The notes: generated by a model not told the origin, from the letters alone. DNA of 64,000 nt from JAQVEB01 sp028698105 (GCA_964293155.1 CAXYYA010000006.1:37845-101844), one strand, 5' to 3'. Numbered from the stretch's first letter, positions 53,104 to 63,815 are shown. Numbers and translations are program-made.

Positions 53104-54630
53104 TTTCACTTTTATATTTTTTCCCTTCCCTTCATTCCAAAACGCATCCAATGCCGTAACCACATACGTGTAACTATTTTTCCCGCCTTCATAGGGTAGT
53201 GTGAAAAAGTTATCGGGCGTAAGGCCAACGATATTTTCGGCACGATTAATGTCGGCTTTTTCGCCTTGGCGGAAGCGATAAACCACAAACCGCTGCGCGG
53301 CCTCGGGGTTTCGGGGTTGTTTGTTGTGATCCCACATAAGGAAGTGCATATCTTCGGTAAAAACTTCCGCAAGGTTTCTCACTTTCCCGGGTTTTCCGTC
53401 GTGCATGTGCGTGTAGGCGGGAATAAGGGCTTTCGCCCGATGGATATCGGTTTTTAACCTGTCGGCAGCGCCATCGGTGTTCTCCGTGATGAGGTAACCG
53501 TACCAGTAACAATTGCCGTTGACAAACGTCATTTCGCGCGACATGCGGATTTTCGTGTCCAACTCGTTTTTATCAATGCTGCGTTTCAAATCCTGCCCGA
53601 TATACAACGGTTGCCCGAAATTATTTTTGTTCCACCAGTGCAGCAATGTCGTGTAATCGGCAGCCTTGTGACCGATTTCCCAATACAGTTGCGGCAGGTT
53701 GTAATCAATCCAACCCTTTTCAATCCACAGTTTTACATCGGCATATAAGGCGCTGTAGTTTTCCAACCCGTTGGTATCGCTTCCGGAGCCATCGGGCGTG
53801 TTTTTCTTATTCCGGTAAATGCCGAACGGACTGATGCCGAAACGCACCCACGGTTTGGTTCCCGCGATGGTAAATTTTACCTGCTGAATAAGCAAATTCA
53901 CATTATTCCGTCGCCAATCGGCGCGCTGCGAAGCAGCGAATCCCTGCGATGCGGCATATTTTTTGAACGCATCATCGTCGGGAAAATCGCTCCCGGCTAT
54001 GGGATACGGATAAAAATAATCATCCATGTGAATGGCATCTACATCGTACCGGGAGACAATCTCGCGCACCACATCGCAAATAAACGTTCTGTTTTCGGGC
54101 AGTCCGGGGTTAAAAAACAACTGGTTGCCGTATTGCACAAAACGCTCAGGATGTTGCCAATAAATATGATCCGGAGCCAGTTGATTATTGATATTCACTT
54201 TCACCCTGTACGGATTGAGCCAAGCATGCAACTCCATTCCGCGTTTGTGACATTCTTCCGTGATGAAAGCCAGCGGATCAAAATCGGGATCGTCCGGCGC
54301 TTTGCCCTGCGCGCCCGTCAGAAACCGGCTCCACGGCTCCAGATTCGATTTATAAAACGCATCCGCTTCCGGCCGAATCTGAAAAATAACGGCGTTAATG
54401 CCGGCTTCATCCAGTTTTCGCACCATATCCGACAGATAAAACTTCATGGCCGCGCTGTTCATCTGCTGATAACGCGATTGTCCGACGGTTTGTATCCACG
54501 CGCCGCGAAACTCGCGTTTGGGCGTTGGGTCGGCAACGCGTGTTAGAGACGGCTTAGACGAACCGCAAGAAAACAAAAACGCGATGATAACGACAAAAGA
54601 TAAGATTCGGAAAAGAGGTTTTATGTTCAT
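53098..54630 (-). CDS. GH10-like (GHL10/DUF187) lipoprotein glycosidase
   Basis: 510 residues. Lipoprotein signal FLFSC (Cys22). The GHL10 domain opens with PKREFRGAWIQTVGQSRY and continues with AGINAVIFQIRPEADAFYKS, HAWLNPYRV, DVDAIHMDDYFYPYP and WVRFGISPFGIYRNKK; a C-terminal fibronectin III-like region follows (about 420-510). Related DUF187 proteins act on glycans, possibly peptidoglycan; the substrate is uncertain. The DDYF segment supplies candidate acidic catalytic residues. It starts 12 bp after the antiporter gene, so co-transcription is likely. Its stop codon lies in a palindromic repeat. Confidence 0.85.
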   Translation of the reverse strand: MNIKPLFRILSFVVIIAFLFSCGSSKPSLTRVADPTPKREFRGAWIQTVGQSRYQQMNSAAMKFYLSDMVRKLDEAGINAVIFQIRPEADAFYKSNLEPWSRFLTGAQGKAPDDPDFDPLAFITEECHKRGMELHAWLNPYRVKVNINNQLAPDHIYWQHPERFVQYGNQLFFNPGLPENRTFICDVVREIVSRYDVDAIHMDDYFYPYPIAGSDFPDDDAFKKYAASQGFAASQRADWRRNNVNLLIQQVKFTIAGTKPWVRFGISPFGIYRNKKNTPDGSGSDTNGLENYSALYADVKLWIEKGWIDYNLPQLYWEIGHKAADYTTLLHWWNKNNFGQPLYIGQDLKRSIDKNELDTKIRMSREMTFVNGNCYWYGYLITENTDGAADRLKTDIHRAKALIPAYTHMHDGKPGKVRNLAEVFTEDMHFLMWDHNKQPRNPEAAQRFVVYRFRQGEKADINRAENIVGLTPDNFFTLPYEGGKNSYTYVVTALDAFWNEGKGKNIKVKL

Positions 54631-54642
54631 AAAGTTGATTAT

Positions 54643-56712
54643 TTACGGCGTGAAAATGCTGTCGCTCGTTTCCAGCAAATTGTCGGCGGTATGTTGTTTC
54701 GGATAAACAACAATGCGGCTGTAATCGGGGAAACGGTCTTCCAGACGGGTGGGGAGGTTGTCGAGTATGGAAATGTGCGAAATGTAACCGGCGTGTGCCG
54801 ATATAAGAATGATCATGTCGTCTTTCCTGATCTGGTTGCTGCACGATAAGGGATCGCTCCAATCGGTGAACGGTTTGAACGTAAAGATCGAAGCGATCTT
54901 TTTCTGACTCGCAATTACTTCCTGTGTGGCAGGATGTCCCAAATGCAGAATGCGGATGGACAGTTCCTGAGCCAATTTCACTACCTTATCCACCCAAATG
55001 GCGAAACCGGCTTCTTTTTCGGCCAAAGGCGGCGATATTACCACAATACGTTTGTGATTGATGAGCGTATTCTCGATATGGCAAATGGCCAGATTTTTAT
55101 CCATATTTTTAATGATGAGATCCACTTTGTCGCCCAGTAGTTTCTCCAGCATCCCCACTCTACCCGGCCATCCGAGAATCACGATGTCCGACATCGTCTC
55201 ACGCGCCATGCGCACGATCCCGCTCGGCACGTTATGGTCAATGGTTGTGAGCACATCCACCTCCACTTCGGCCGCAATAGCCGAAGACACAAACTCTTTG
55301 AGTTTTTTGTGAAAATTAACGATATTCTTTTCCACTTCATCGTTGTTCGGAAAAACGCCCAACAACGACACCGGATTCACCGATTTTTTGTCTTTCAGCA
55401 AAAGCGCCAACTGCACGTGATGCCCTATGTTGGAAGGATTGGCGATCGGAACAAGGATTTTTTCGTGAGCAAAACTGCCCATTGACGACGGTGTGAGCGG
55501 TTCAATCTCTTCGTTTATGGCAATGCGTTTTGCCGATTTTTCGGTAACAAAAGACGATATGATGCAGGTTATCAGAATAAGCAGAATGGTAGCGTTCATC
55601 AAATGTTCGCTCAATATGTTCGCCCTGTAGCCTACCAATGCCATGGCCAGCGTGGCCGCAGCGCGCGAGGTACTCAATCCGAAAATCAGGTTCCGTTGCG
55701 CCGCGCCATATTTGAACAGAAACCCCGAAACATGAGCTGCCGCCCATTTCCCCACAACGGCCACGATGGTGATCACCACGGCAATGTAAAGCGTAGTTGT
55801 GCCGTGAAGGGTAACGCCTATATCCAGCATCATTCCTACGGAAATAAGGAATATCGGGATGAACAGCGCGTTGCCGATGAATTCGATACGATTCATCAAT
55901 GCCGATGTTTGCGGGATGAGCGGATTTAATGCCAAACCGGCTAAAAACGCGCCGATAATTGGCTCCACTCCTTCAATTTCGGCCAACAGACCGGCAAGAA
56001 AAACAACGAACAGCACAAAAATATAATGCGCATACTTTTCGCTTCCTACCTTTTCGAAGAACTTTCGTGCGATTTTAGGGATAAAAACGAAAACGATGAC
56101 CGAAAATACCAACAAAGAAATGATTAACCGGGCAAAAAAACCGAAATCGAGCGACCCTTCCTTTCCCTGAATGATCACTGCCAGGATGACCAGTGCAACG
56201 GTATCGGCGATCACCGTACCGCCCACAGTCACGGCTACGGCCTGATTTTTAGTGACGCCCAGTTTACTGATGATCGGATACGAAACCAGCGTGTGTGTTG
56301 CAAACATACTGGACACCAGTAAACTGGCTACCCAATCCATCTTTAAAATCAGTTGACACGTTATCAGTCCCAATACCAACGGTATGGAAAACGTAAAGAA
56401 ACCGAATAAGAGGCTTTTTCGTTTATTCGCTTTAAATTCGTGAATGTCCAGCTCCAAACCAACGGTAAACATGATGTAAAGCAACCCGATGGTTGAAAAC
56501 ATTTCAATCGCGCCCGAGTTCTCGATCAACCCTATGCCGTAAGGCCCAAGAAATATTCCGGCAATGATCAATCCCACGATGCTGGGCACGTTCATCCGGT
56601 CGGATACCAGCGGCACCGCAAGAATGATCAGCAACAACAAGCCGAAGATCAATACAGGATCGGTAAACGGTAAGGCAAATTCATGCGATAATCTCGAAAG
56701 GATTCCCTCCAT
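54643..56712 (-). CDS. CPA2-type cation/proton antiporter with C-terminal USP-like domain
   Basis: 689 residues. About twelve hydrophobic helices (about 15-385) with the Na_H_Exchanger pattern (NVPSIVGLIIAGIFLGPYGIGL, LLYIMFTVGLELDIHEFK, SMFATHTLVSYPIISKLGVTKNQAVAVTVGGTVIADT, GAFLAGLALNPLIP). The C-terminal 280 residues look like tandem universal-stress-protein halves (EKILVPIANPSNIGHHVQLALLLKDK). It exchanges Na+ or K+ for H+ at the inner membrane; USP-like modules may bind nucleotides. It is a paralogue of the next gene and exactly the same length. Confidence 0.9.
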   Translation of the reverse strand: MEGILSRLSHEFALPFTDPVLIFGLLLLIILAVPLVSDRMNVPSIVGLIIAGIFLGPYGIGLIENSGAIEMFSTIGLLYIMFTVGLELDIHEFKANKRKSLLFGFFTFSIPLVLGLITCQLILKMDWVASLLVSSMFATHTLVSYPIISKLGVTKNQAVAVTVGGTVIADTVALVILAVIIQGKEGSLDFGFFARLIISLLVFSVIVFVFIPKIARKFFEKVGSEKYAHYIFVLFVVFLAGLLAEIEGVEPIIGAFLAGLALNPLIPQTSALMNRIEFIGNALFIPIFLISVGMMLDIGVTLHGTTTLYIAVVITIVAVVGKWAAAHVSGFLFKYGAAQRNLIFGLSTSRAAATLAMALVGYRANILSEHLMNATILLILITCIISSFVTEKSAKRIAINEEIEPLTPSSMGSFAHEKILVPIANPSNIGHHVQLALLLKDKKSVNPVSLLGVFPNNDEVEKNIVNFHKKLKEFVSSAIAAEVEVDVLTTIDHNVPSGIVRMARETMSDIVILGWPGRVGMLEKLLGDKVDLIIKNMDKNLAICHIENTLINHKRIVVISPPLAEKEAGFAIWVDKVVKLAQELSIRILHLGHPATQEVIASQKKIASIFTFKPFTDWSDPLSCSNQIRKDDMIILISAHAGYISHISILDNLPTRLEDRFPDYSRIVVYPKQHTADNLLETSDSIFTP

Positions 56713-56830
56713 ACACGACTTTTTGAATTATTTTTACTTGCGAATGTACGAAAAAATTTTTTAACGCATAGAACCGGACTCTGCTAAATGCAAAAAAAGA
56801 GGAAGACGGAAAAACCGCTTTTCTGTACTT

Positions 56831-58900
56831 CTAGGGAATAAATATATGATCGTCCACACCCAACAGAGACTCCACGTGTTGTATTTTCGGAAACACAACG
56901 ATGCGGTTGTTTTCCGGAAAACGATCCTCCAGCTTGGTGGGTAAATGATCGAGCACGGAATTATACGATACGGAACCCTGATGTGCCGATACAAACACAA
57001 TTAAATCCTCTTTCCTTATAAACTCGCTGCAGGAAAGCGGAACGTTCCAGTTTGCGCATTGAATAAAATCAAAATGCACGCCGCTTTTCTTTTTACCCAT
57101 CACCGCATCGTATGTCTCAGGAAAACCGAAAAACTGGATCGGGATACTTAATTCCTGTGCAATTTTCACTACTTTATTTAACCAAAGCTCAAACCCGATC
57201 TCTTTTTCGGCCAACGGCGGAACGATCAGAAAGATGCGCTTCATTAACACCATTTTTTGCGTGAGCGAACACACAAACAAACTTTTATCCAGATTTTTAA
57301 CGATTAAATCAACCTTCTCGCCTACCAGTTTTTCCAGCAAGCCGGTTCTGCTGGGCCAACCCAAAATCACAATATCGGCCATCAACTCGCGCGATGTGCG
57401 CACAATTCCTGCAGGTATATTGTAATCAATCGTAGTGATCGGGCGTATTTTCACATCGGTTGCCACGCCTTCGTCCACCGATTCCTTTATTTTCTTGCGA
57501 AAACTGATGATGTTCCGTTCCGCTTCCTTGTCGTTGGCAACCACGCCCAGCAAAGCGATGGAATTGGTGGATTTGGGGTCTTTCATCAAAATAGCCAACT
57601 CCACAAACCGTTTGATATTCGATGGATCAGCCACGGGGATCATTATTTTCTCCTGCCCGAATTTCCCCATAAACGAAGATGTTATGGGCTCGCTCTCTTG
57701 CGAGATGGCAATATTTTTCGCAGCACGCTGGGTATAGAACGAAGCCACAATGCACGATATCAAAATCAGAATAATGGTTCCGTTCAGAATATATTCATCC
57801 AGAATACCGGCTTTGTAACCTACCAAAATAATGGCCAGCGTTGCGGCCGCATGCGCGGTGGTAAGTCCGAAGATCAGATTCCGTTGATCCACGGAGTATT
57901 TGAACGTTTTTTGCGTGAAAAAAGCGGCGATCCATTTTCCGATAATGGCGGCCACGGTAAGCGACAGGGCAATAACTATCGTCCTAAAGTCCTGAAATAC
58001 AACCTGTACATTGACCAGCATCCCCACCGAGATCAAGAAAATGGGAATAAACAAGGCATTGCCGATAAATTCGATCCGGTTCATCAGCGCCGATGTGTGC
58101 GGAATATGTTTGTTTAGCGCCAAGCCCGCAGCAAAAGCCCCGATGATAAGCTCAACACCGGCTAACTCGGCCAAAAACGCACTCAGGAAAACAACGAACA
58201 GCACAAAAATATAATACGAGTACTTGTCTTCGGGCATGTGCCGGAAAAACCATTTGGCAACCCGTGGAATAAACCCGAAAACGATCAGGCCGAAGATGGT
58301 AAGCGAAAAAAGCATGCGGATCAGGTAGGCAAAACTCAAATCGCCTTTGTTGTTGGCTACGATAAAGGCAAGAATGATCAGCACCACCGTATCGGTCATG
58401 ATGGTTCCGCCAACGGAAACCGCCACCGCCTGATTGCGTGAAACGCCCATCCGGCTTACGATGGGATACGTAACCAACGTATGCGTGGCAAACATGCTTG
58501 CCGTAAGAAACGCCGCATTAAGACCGTATCCCAGAAAATAATGTACAATGGGAAAACCGATGAGCAAAGGAACGAGAAAAGTAAAAAGGCCAAACGTCAG
58601 ACTGCGGTTTTTATGCGCCGCAAACTCGGTTAAATCCAGCTCCAGCCCCACGATGAACATGATATAGAGCAACCCGATCATCGAGAACATCTCCAGTACA
58701 TTGTCGTTCTGTATCAGGTTCAGCCCAAACGGGCCGATGACCACCCCGGCTATAATGAGCCCGATAATGCTCGGAACGTTAATTTTTTGGAGGATTATCG
58801 GTACAGTTAAAACGATCAACAGCAGGATGCCGAAGATAAGGGCAGGATTTGAAAACGGTATTGTAAATTCTTCCGCGAGATGCGATAATGCCTCACTCAT
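56831..58900 (-). CDS. Paralogous CPA2-type cation/proton antiporter with USP-like domain
   Basis: 689 residues from the ATG at 58900 (MSEALSHLAEEFTIPFSNPAL), which aligns with the start of its neighbour; the frame extends 22 codons upstream without similarity. Same layout: NVPSIIGLIIAGVVIGPFGL, GLLYIMFIVGLELDLTEFA, SMFATHTLVTYPIVSRMGVSRNQAVAVSVGGTIMTDT, and a USP-like tail beginning EKIMIPVADPSNIKRFVELA. The two genes are a tandem duplication 118 bp apart. Equal length and alignable ends indicate selection on both halves. It is divergent from uvrA. Confidence 0.9.
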   Translation of the reverse strand: MSEALSHLAEEFTIPFSNPALIFGILLLIVLTVPIILQKINVPSIIGLIIAGVVIGPFGLNLIQNDNVLEMFSMIGLLYIMFIVGLELDLTEFAAHKNRSLTFGLFTFLVPLLIGFPIVHYFLGYGLNAAFLTASMFATHTLVTYPIVSRMGVSRNQAVAVSVGGTIMTDTVVLIILAFIVANNKGDLSFAYLIRMLFSLTIFGLIVFGFIPRVAKWFFRHMPEDKYSYYIFVLFVVFLSAFLAELAGVELIIGAFAAGLALNKHIPHTSALMNRIEFIGNALFIPIFLISVGMLVNVQVVFQDFRTIVIALSLTVAAIIGKWIAAFFTQKTFKYSVDQRNLIFGLTTAHAAATLAIILVGYKAGILDEYILNGTIILILISCIVASFYTQRAAKNIAISQESEPITSSFMGKFGQEKIMIPVADPSNIKRFVELAILMKDPKSTNSIALLGVVANDKEAERNIISFRKKIKESVDEGVATDVKIRPITTIDYNIPAGIVRTSRELMADIVILGWPSRTGLLEKLVGEKVDLIVKNLDKSLFVCSLTQKMVLMKRIFLIVPPLAEKEIGFELWLNKVVKIAQELSIPIQFFGFPETYDAVMGKKKSGVHFDFIQCANWNVPLSCSEFIRKEDLIVFVSAHQGSVSYNSVLDHLPTKLEDRFPENNRIVVFPKIQHVESLLGVDDHIFIP

Positions 58901-58990
58901 GACGTACGTTTTTTTGATATTCGGATACGAAAATACGAAAAAAAAACGAAATCCGTTCTTTTTCAATTTTCATAAAGCTGCGGGATGCAT

Positions 58991-58998
58991 TATCTTTG
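58991..58998 (+). promoter_or_regulatory. -7 promoter element of uvrA
   Basis: TATCTTTG, with TTTT at 58967-58970 as a weak -33 at 20 bp, and the ATG 18 bp downstream. No SOS box was recognised. Confidence 0.5.
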
Positions 58999-59016
58999 TA
59001 AGTTTTAATTCACATT

Positions 59017-61812
59017 ATGAGCAATAAAAAGCAGATTCAGATAAAAGGTGCGCGCGTCAACAACCTCAAGAACATAGACGTAAGCATCCCCCGAAATACA
59101 TTTACTGTTATCACCGGCCTCTCCGGCTCCGGAAAATCTTCGCTGGCTTTCGATACGCTGTATGCCGAAGGGCAACGCCGTTATGTGGAAAGCCTTTCGG
59201 CCTATGCGCGCCAGTTCCTCGGCCGCATGAACAAACCGGAATGCGATTACATCCGCGGTATTCCGCCGGCCATCGCCATCGAGCAAAAAGTCACCACGCG
59301 CAATCCGCGCTCCACCGTGGGCACCTCAACCGAAATTTACGAATACCTGCGTCTGCTTTACGCCCGCATCGGGAAAACCATTTCGCCCGTTTCCGGCACG
59401 GAAGTAAAACGGCATTACGTGAAAGATATCGTTGACAAAATGCTGCAATACCGCGAGGGAACCCGCATGGCGGTACTTTCGTCCATTCAGCTCCGAAACG
59501 GACGAAATTTTCGCGAACAACTGGAAATATTGCTGAAAGAAGGATTTACACGGGTGGAAGTCGGCGACCAGTTTTACCGCATTGATGAGTTTTTGGAACA
59601 AAAAAAGCTGCCGGCGCACGAGGAAACACTGCTGGTTATTGACAGGCTCTCTGCTTCTTCCGATAAGTCTGCGATAAACCGTCTTTCCGATTCGGCGGAA
59701 ACGGCTTTTCTGGAAGGAAACGGCGAGTGCGTCGTGCGTTTTTGGGGCGAAGGCGGCACAGAATCTTTCACGTTTTCCAACCGGTTTAAAGCCGACGGGA
59801 TCACGTTTGAAGAGCCCTCCGATCTGATGTTCAACTTCAACAGCCTTGTTGGGGCTTGTCCCAGGTGCGAGGGTTTCGGAAAAGTGATGGGAATTGACGA
59901 AAACCTTGTGATCCCCGATAAAAGTTTAACGGTACAGGAAGAGTGCGTACAATGCTGGAAAGGCGAAAAAATGAGCGAATGGCGACGGGAATTCGTAAAC
60001 AACGCTTACAAAGCCGATTTTCCCATCCACCGGGCATACTACGACCTCAACGATACGGAGAAAGACATTCTTTGGAACGGGCGCCACAACCTGGGCATCT
60101 ATGGCATCAACGATTTTTTCCGTATGTTGGAAGATAACCTGTACAAGATTCAATACAGGGTAATGCTGGCACGCTATCGCGGAAAAACAACGTGTCCCGT
60201 GTGCAAGGGTGCGCGCCTGAAACCCGAAGCCCTGTACGTGAAAGTAGGCGGAAAATCCGTTGCCGAACTGGTACTCGTGCCGGTAACGGAACTCAAAGAG
60301 TTTTTTAATCAACTGACGCTCAACGAAACCGATGCCGCCATTGCCGAGCGCCTGCTCACTGAAATCCATAACCGCTTGCAGTTTTTGATTGACGTGGGAC
60401 TCGGCTATCTCACGCTAAACCGTTTGTCCAACACCCTTTCGGGTGGCGAGAGCCAGCGCATCAACCTCGCATCTTCGCTGGGAAGCAGCCTGGTGGGATC
60501 GCTGTACATTTTGGATGAACCGAGTATCGGGTTGCATTCGCGCGACACGCATTTGCTCATTAAAGTGTTGCAGGAACTGCAACAGTTGGGAAACACCGTG
60601 GTGGTTGTGGAGCACGATGAAGAAATTATCCGCGCAGCGGATTACATCATTGATATCGGCCCCAAAGCCGGACGATTGGGCGGCGAAGTGATGTATCAGG
60701 GCAATGTTTCGGAGTTGGAGAAAAATACCGATAGCTACACCGTGAAATACCTCACCGGCGAGGAAAAGATTGAAGTACCGAAAAACCGCCGCAAATGGAA
60801 CAATTACATTGAGGTGAAAGGCGCGCGGCAAAATAACCTGAAAAATATTTCCGTAAAGTTTCCGCTCAATATCATGACGGTTGTAACCGGCGTGAGCGGA
60901 AGCGGTAAATCGTCGTTGGTGAACGATGTGTTTTACAACGCCCTGCAACACCATTACAAAGGCGGAGCATTGGAAAATGCGGAATTTAACGGCATTGGAG
61001 GCGATCTGAAACTCGTCAAGAATGTGGAATATGTGGATCAGAACCCTATCGGTAAATCGTCCCGCTCCAATCCGGTAACCTACATTAAGGCGTACGATGA
61101 AATCCGAAAACTCTTTGCGGCGCAGCCGCTTGCGAAGCAAATGAATTTTTCGCCCGCCTATTTTTCGTTTAATGTGGATGGCGGCCGTTGCGAGGAATGC
61201 AAAGGCGACGGCACCATTACGGTGGAAATGCAGTTTATGGCCGATATCCAACTGGAGTGCGAATCGTGCCACGGCAAACGGTTTTCGGATGAAGTGCTGG
61301 AAGTGGAATACAAGGGGGCAAACATCTACGATGTATTGGAAATGACGGTAAACGAAGCCCTCGATTTTTTCGGCGCGCAGAAAGGCGCTACCGAAAAGAA
61401 AATCGTGAAAAAGATGAAACCGCTTCAGGATGTGGGATTGGGGTATATTAAGCTTGGACAGTCTTCCTCCACGTTATCGGGAGGCGAAAACCAGCGCGTG
61501 AAATTAGCTTATTACCTCGGTGAAGAAAAATCGGAACCCACCATTTTCATCTTCGATGAACCCACTACGGGATTGCATTTTCACGATATAAAAACCCTGC
61601 TCAAAGCCTTTAACGCACTTATCGAACGCGGACACACCGTAGTGATCATCGAGCACAACATGGAAGTCATTAAATGTGCCGACCATATTATTGACATCGG
61701 CCCCGAAGGCGGTAAAGCCGGCGGCTACATCGTGTGCGAAGGCACGCCGGAAGAGATCGTGAAATGCGAAAACTCTTACACGGGAAAGTTTCTCACGGAG
61801 AAATTGACGTAA
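59017..61812 (+). CDS. uvrA: Excinuclease ABC subunit A
   Basis: 931 residues, the normal length. Two ABC halves: Walker [10 protein letters not shown] (34-42) and GVSGSGKSS (about 628), signatures LSGGESQRI and LSGGENQRV, and Walker [13 protein letters not shown] and [12 protein letters not shown]. Zinc-binding pairs [17 protein letters not shown] and CEECKGDG...CESCHG are in place. UvrA recognises DNA damage with UvrB in nucleotide excision repair. The coding sequence is high in G+C relative to the downstream restriction-modification genes. The methyltransferase gene begins 35 bp after the stop. Confidence 0.97.
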   Translation: MSNKKQIQIKGARVNNLKNIDVSIPRNTFTVITGLSGSGKSSLAFDTLYAEGQRRYVESLSAYARQFLGRMNKPECDYIRGIPPAIAIEQKVTTRNPRSTVGTSTEIYEYLRLLYARIGKTISPVSGTEVKRHYVKDIVDKMLQYREGTRMAVLSSIQLRNGRNFREQLEILLKEGFTRVEVGDQFYRIDEFLEQKKLPAHEETLLVIDRLSASSDKSAINRLSDSAETAFLEGNGECVVRFWGEGGTESFTFSNRFKADGITFEEPSDLMFNFNSLVGACPRCEGFGKVMGIDENLVIPDKSLTVQEECVQCWKGEKMSEWRREFVNNAYKADFPIHRAYYDLNDTEKDILWNGRHNLGIYGINDFFRMLEDNLYKIQYRVMLARYRGKTTCPVCKGARLKPEALYVKVGGKSVAELVLVPVTELKEFFNQLTLNETDAAIAERLLTEIHNRLQFLIDVGLGYLTLNRLSNTLSGGESQRINLASSLGSSLVGSLYILDEPSIGLHSRDTHLLIKVLQELQQLGNTVVVVEHDEEIIRAADYIIDIGPKAGRLGGEVMYQGNVSELEKNTDSYTVKYLTGEEKIEVPKNRRKWNNYIEVKGARQNNLKNISVKFPLNIMTVVTGVSGSGKSSLVNDVFYNALQHHYKGGALENAEFNGIGGDLKLVKNVEYVDQNPIGKSSRSNPVTYIKAYDEIRKLFAAQPLAKQMNFSPAYFSFNVDGGRCEECKGDGTITVEMQFMADIQLECESCHGKRFSDEVLEVEYKGANIYDVLEMTVNEALDFFGAQKGATEKKIVKKMKPLQDVGLGYIKLGQSSSTLSGGENQRVKLAYYLGEEKSEPTIFIFDEPTTGLHFHDIKTLLKAFNALIERGHTVVIIEHNMEVIKCADHIIDIGPEGGKAGGYIVCEGTPEEIVKCENSYTGKFLTEKLT

Positions 61813-61831
61813 ATTTTCAAGGAATATTTCG

Positions 61832-61839
61832 TATATTTG
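61832..61839 (+). promoter_or_regulatory. -7 promoter element of the restriction-modification operon
   Basis: TATATTTG matches TAnnTTTG and ends 8 bp before the GTG at 61848, giving a very short or nearly absent leader. Confidence 0.45.
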
Positions 61840-61847
61840 TGGAACCA

Positions 61848-62732
61848 GTGGAAATTTTTGCAGACATATATTTAGGCGATAGCAAGGAAAAATTGAAACT
61901 CCTTGCCGATAATTCCGTGGATCTGATCGTAACATCGCCGCCTTATGCCGATCAACGAAAGAATACCTATGGTGGAATTCATCCGCACAACTATGTTGAT
62001 TGGTTCTTACCGATTTCGGCTCAATTACTCAGGGTTTTGAAACCATCGGGAACATTTATTCTGAATATAAAAGAAAAAGTTGTCAATGGTGAGCGCAGCA
62101 CGTATGTAATGGAACTCATTCTTGCAATGCGCAAACAAGGCTGGCTGTGGACGGAAGAATTTATTTGGCACAAAAAAAATTCATATCCCGGAAAATGGCC
62201 CAACAGATTTCGTGATTCCTGGGAGCGGTTGCTCCAATTCAACAAAGACAAAAAATTCAACATGTATCAGGAAGAGGTGATGGTACCAATGGGCGATTGG
62301 GCTAAAAGCCGATTAAAAAAACTTTCGGATACCGATAAAATAAGAGACAACTCAAAGGTTGGAAGCGGGTTTGGAAAAAACATTTCGAATTGGCTTGACC
62401 GCGATATGGCATATCCCACCAATGTACTGCACTTAGCAACCGAATGCAACAATAAAAATCATAGCGCAGCTTTTCCCGAAGAACTGCCCGAATGGTTCAT
62501 CAAACTTTTCACCAAAGAAGAAGATGTTGTGCTTGACCCGTTTATGGGTTCGGGAACAACACTTAAAGTGGCCAGCCGCATGAGAAGAAATTCAATCGGC
62601 ATTGACAACGTCCCCGAATACTACAATTTAGTTAGAAACCAGTTAGAGCCCATAGAATTATACCTTTTAGAACCGGAAGAAAAATATGAAACCGCTCAAT
62701 CTTACCGACGTATCGGAATACGTAGAGAATAA
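61848..62732 (+). CDS. Type II DNA methyltransferase (N4-cytosine/N6-adenine, beta-type order)
   Basis: 294 residues from GTG 61848; no ATG exists before the catalytic motif, and the frame's upstream part lies within uvrA. Motif IV is TSPPYADQ (Ser30-Tyr33), the SPPY form usual for N4-cytosine and some N6-adenine enzymes. Motif I is DPFMGSGTTLKVA (about 229-241), after motif IV, so the order is the beta class. FIWHKKNSYPGKWPNRFRDSWERLLQF belongs to the N6_N4_Mtase family. It protects the host DNA against the endonuclease encoded by the next gene, which it overlaps by 47 bp. GTG 61839 is an alternative start. Confidence 0.88.
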   Translation: MEIFADIYLGDSKEKLKLLADNSVDLIVTSPPYADQRKNTYGGIHPHNYVDWFLPISAQLLRVLKPSGTFILNIKEKVVNGERSTYVMELILAMRKQGWLWTEEFIWHKKNSYPGKWPNRFRDSWERLLQFNKDKKFNMYQEEVMVPMGDWAKSRLKKLSDTDKIRDNSKVGSGFGKNISNWLDRDMAYPTNVLHLATECNNKNHSAAFPEELPEWFIKLFTKEEDVVLDPFMGSGTTLKVASRMRRNSIGIDNVPEYYNLVRNQLEPIELYLLEPEEKYETAQSYRRIGIRRE

Positions 62733-63426
62733 TATTGGAGTTTTCCACGAAAAGCGCATTCAGAGCCTCGATTCATTAAAATTATCGAAGGTGCTGAAAC
62801 GAAAAAATCCATATTTGTATAAAGCAAAAAACGTGCTTACTGCCGACGAAATTATCCGGAGTATTGTTGATGCTCATATTTCATCAAGCGAAGAAGGAAT
62901 TTTCGGTGATTGGCTGGAAGGATTGGCCATTTTCATCAATCAGAAAGTTTTCAATGGGTGGAAATCGGGGATTCAGGGAGTGGATTTGGAATTCGATAAA
63001 GGTGATAAAAGATACATTGTAACCATCAAATCCGGGCCAAATTGGGGGAACAGTTCTCAAATTAAAAAACTGATCGCTGATTTTAAAACGGCAAAACGCA
63101 CATTAAGAACCAGTAATTCGCAATTAAACATTGTTGCCGTTAACGGTTGCTGTTATGGAAAAGATAACAATCCCGACAAAGGGGATTATTTGAAACTGTG
63201 CGGCCAACATTTCTGGGAGTTTATTTCAGGTAATTCTTGGCTTTATACCGAAATAATTGAGCCACTCGGATATAAAGCGAAAGAAAAGAACGATGTGTTC
63301 ATGGCATCTTATGCCCAGATGCTGAACAAATTCACCAAAGAATTTACGATTGAGTTTTGCAAAGACAGCGGTGAAATAGATTGGGAGAAACTTGTCAAAT
63401 TCAATTCTTCTGCTGAAAATCGGTAA
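62686..63426 (+). CDS. PmeII-family type II restriction endonuclease
   Basis: 246 residues. The segment KRKNPYLYKAKNVLTADEII followed by GIFGDWLEGLAIFINQKV and VDLEFDKGDKRYIVTIKSGP resembles PmeII-type endonucleases. A PD-(D/E)xK-like core can be drawn from Glu79 (GDWLEG), Asp100 (GVDLEF) and Lys115 (TIKSG); the usual second acidic position is Thr113, so the core is a variant. NWGNSSQIKKL follows. It overlaps the methyltransferase in another frame, the tight arrangement of a type II system. Target sequence unknown. Confidence 0.8.
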   Translation: MKPLNLTDVSEYVENNIGVFHEKRIQSLDSLKLSKVLKRKNPYLYKAKNVLTADEIIRSIVDAHISSSEEGIFGDWLEGLAIFINQKVFNGWKSGIQGVDLEFDKGDKRYIVTIKSGPNWGNSSQIKKLIADFKTAKRTLRTSNSQLNIVAVNGCCYGKDNNPDKGDYLKLCGQHFWEFISGNSWLYTEIIEPLGYKAKEKNDVFMASYAQMLNKFTKEFTIEFCKDSGEIDWEKLVKFNSSAENR

Positions 63427-63428
63427 TC

Positions 63429-63815
63429 TTACCATATATTCCTCCCCACCCAAAAAACCAAAATAAACACGCCCCAGGCAACAGCCGCCCATTTACCGAA
63501 AAACAGCCTTTCGGCTTTCGGAAAACGTTTTTTACCGCCGAAAAACGCCAGATAAATCCCAAAAAGCGCATACGGGATCAACAGTATCATAAAGGCATTC
63601 TGCCGGAAAGCTTCGCTTACCTGTAAATGCAACAATGCGTGAATGGCGCGTTGCGAACCGCATCCGGGACATTTATACCCCGTGGCGGCGAGAAAAGGGC
63701 ATTTCGGGAAAAAGGGCTGCGTTTGCGGGTCGAACACATAAAAAATTATCGTCCCCGCAGAAAGTAAAAGCACAACCGCAGCGATGATAATTTTTTTCGT
63801 ATAAGTAGCAGGCAT
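63429..63815 (-). CDS. DUF2752 membrane protein
   Basis: 128 residues with three hydrophobic segments (about 8-28, 74-92, 108-126). The signature CPFLAATGYKCPGCGSQRAIHALLHL carries Cys-x(n)-Cys-x2-Cys, the DUF2752 pattern. Function is unknown. It is convergent with the endonuclease gene (2 bp apart), so no room for a separate terminator is present. Confidence 0.88.
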   Translation of the reverse strand: MPATYTKKIIIAAVVLLLSAGTIIFYVFDPQTQPFFPKCPFLAATGYKCPGCGSQRAIHALLHLQVSEAFRQNAFMILLIPYALFGIYLAFFGGKKRFPKAERLFFGKWAAVAWGVFILVFWVGRNIW

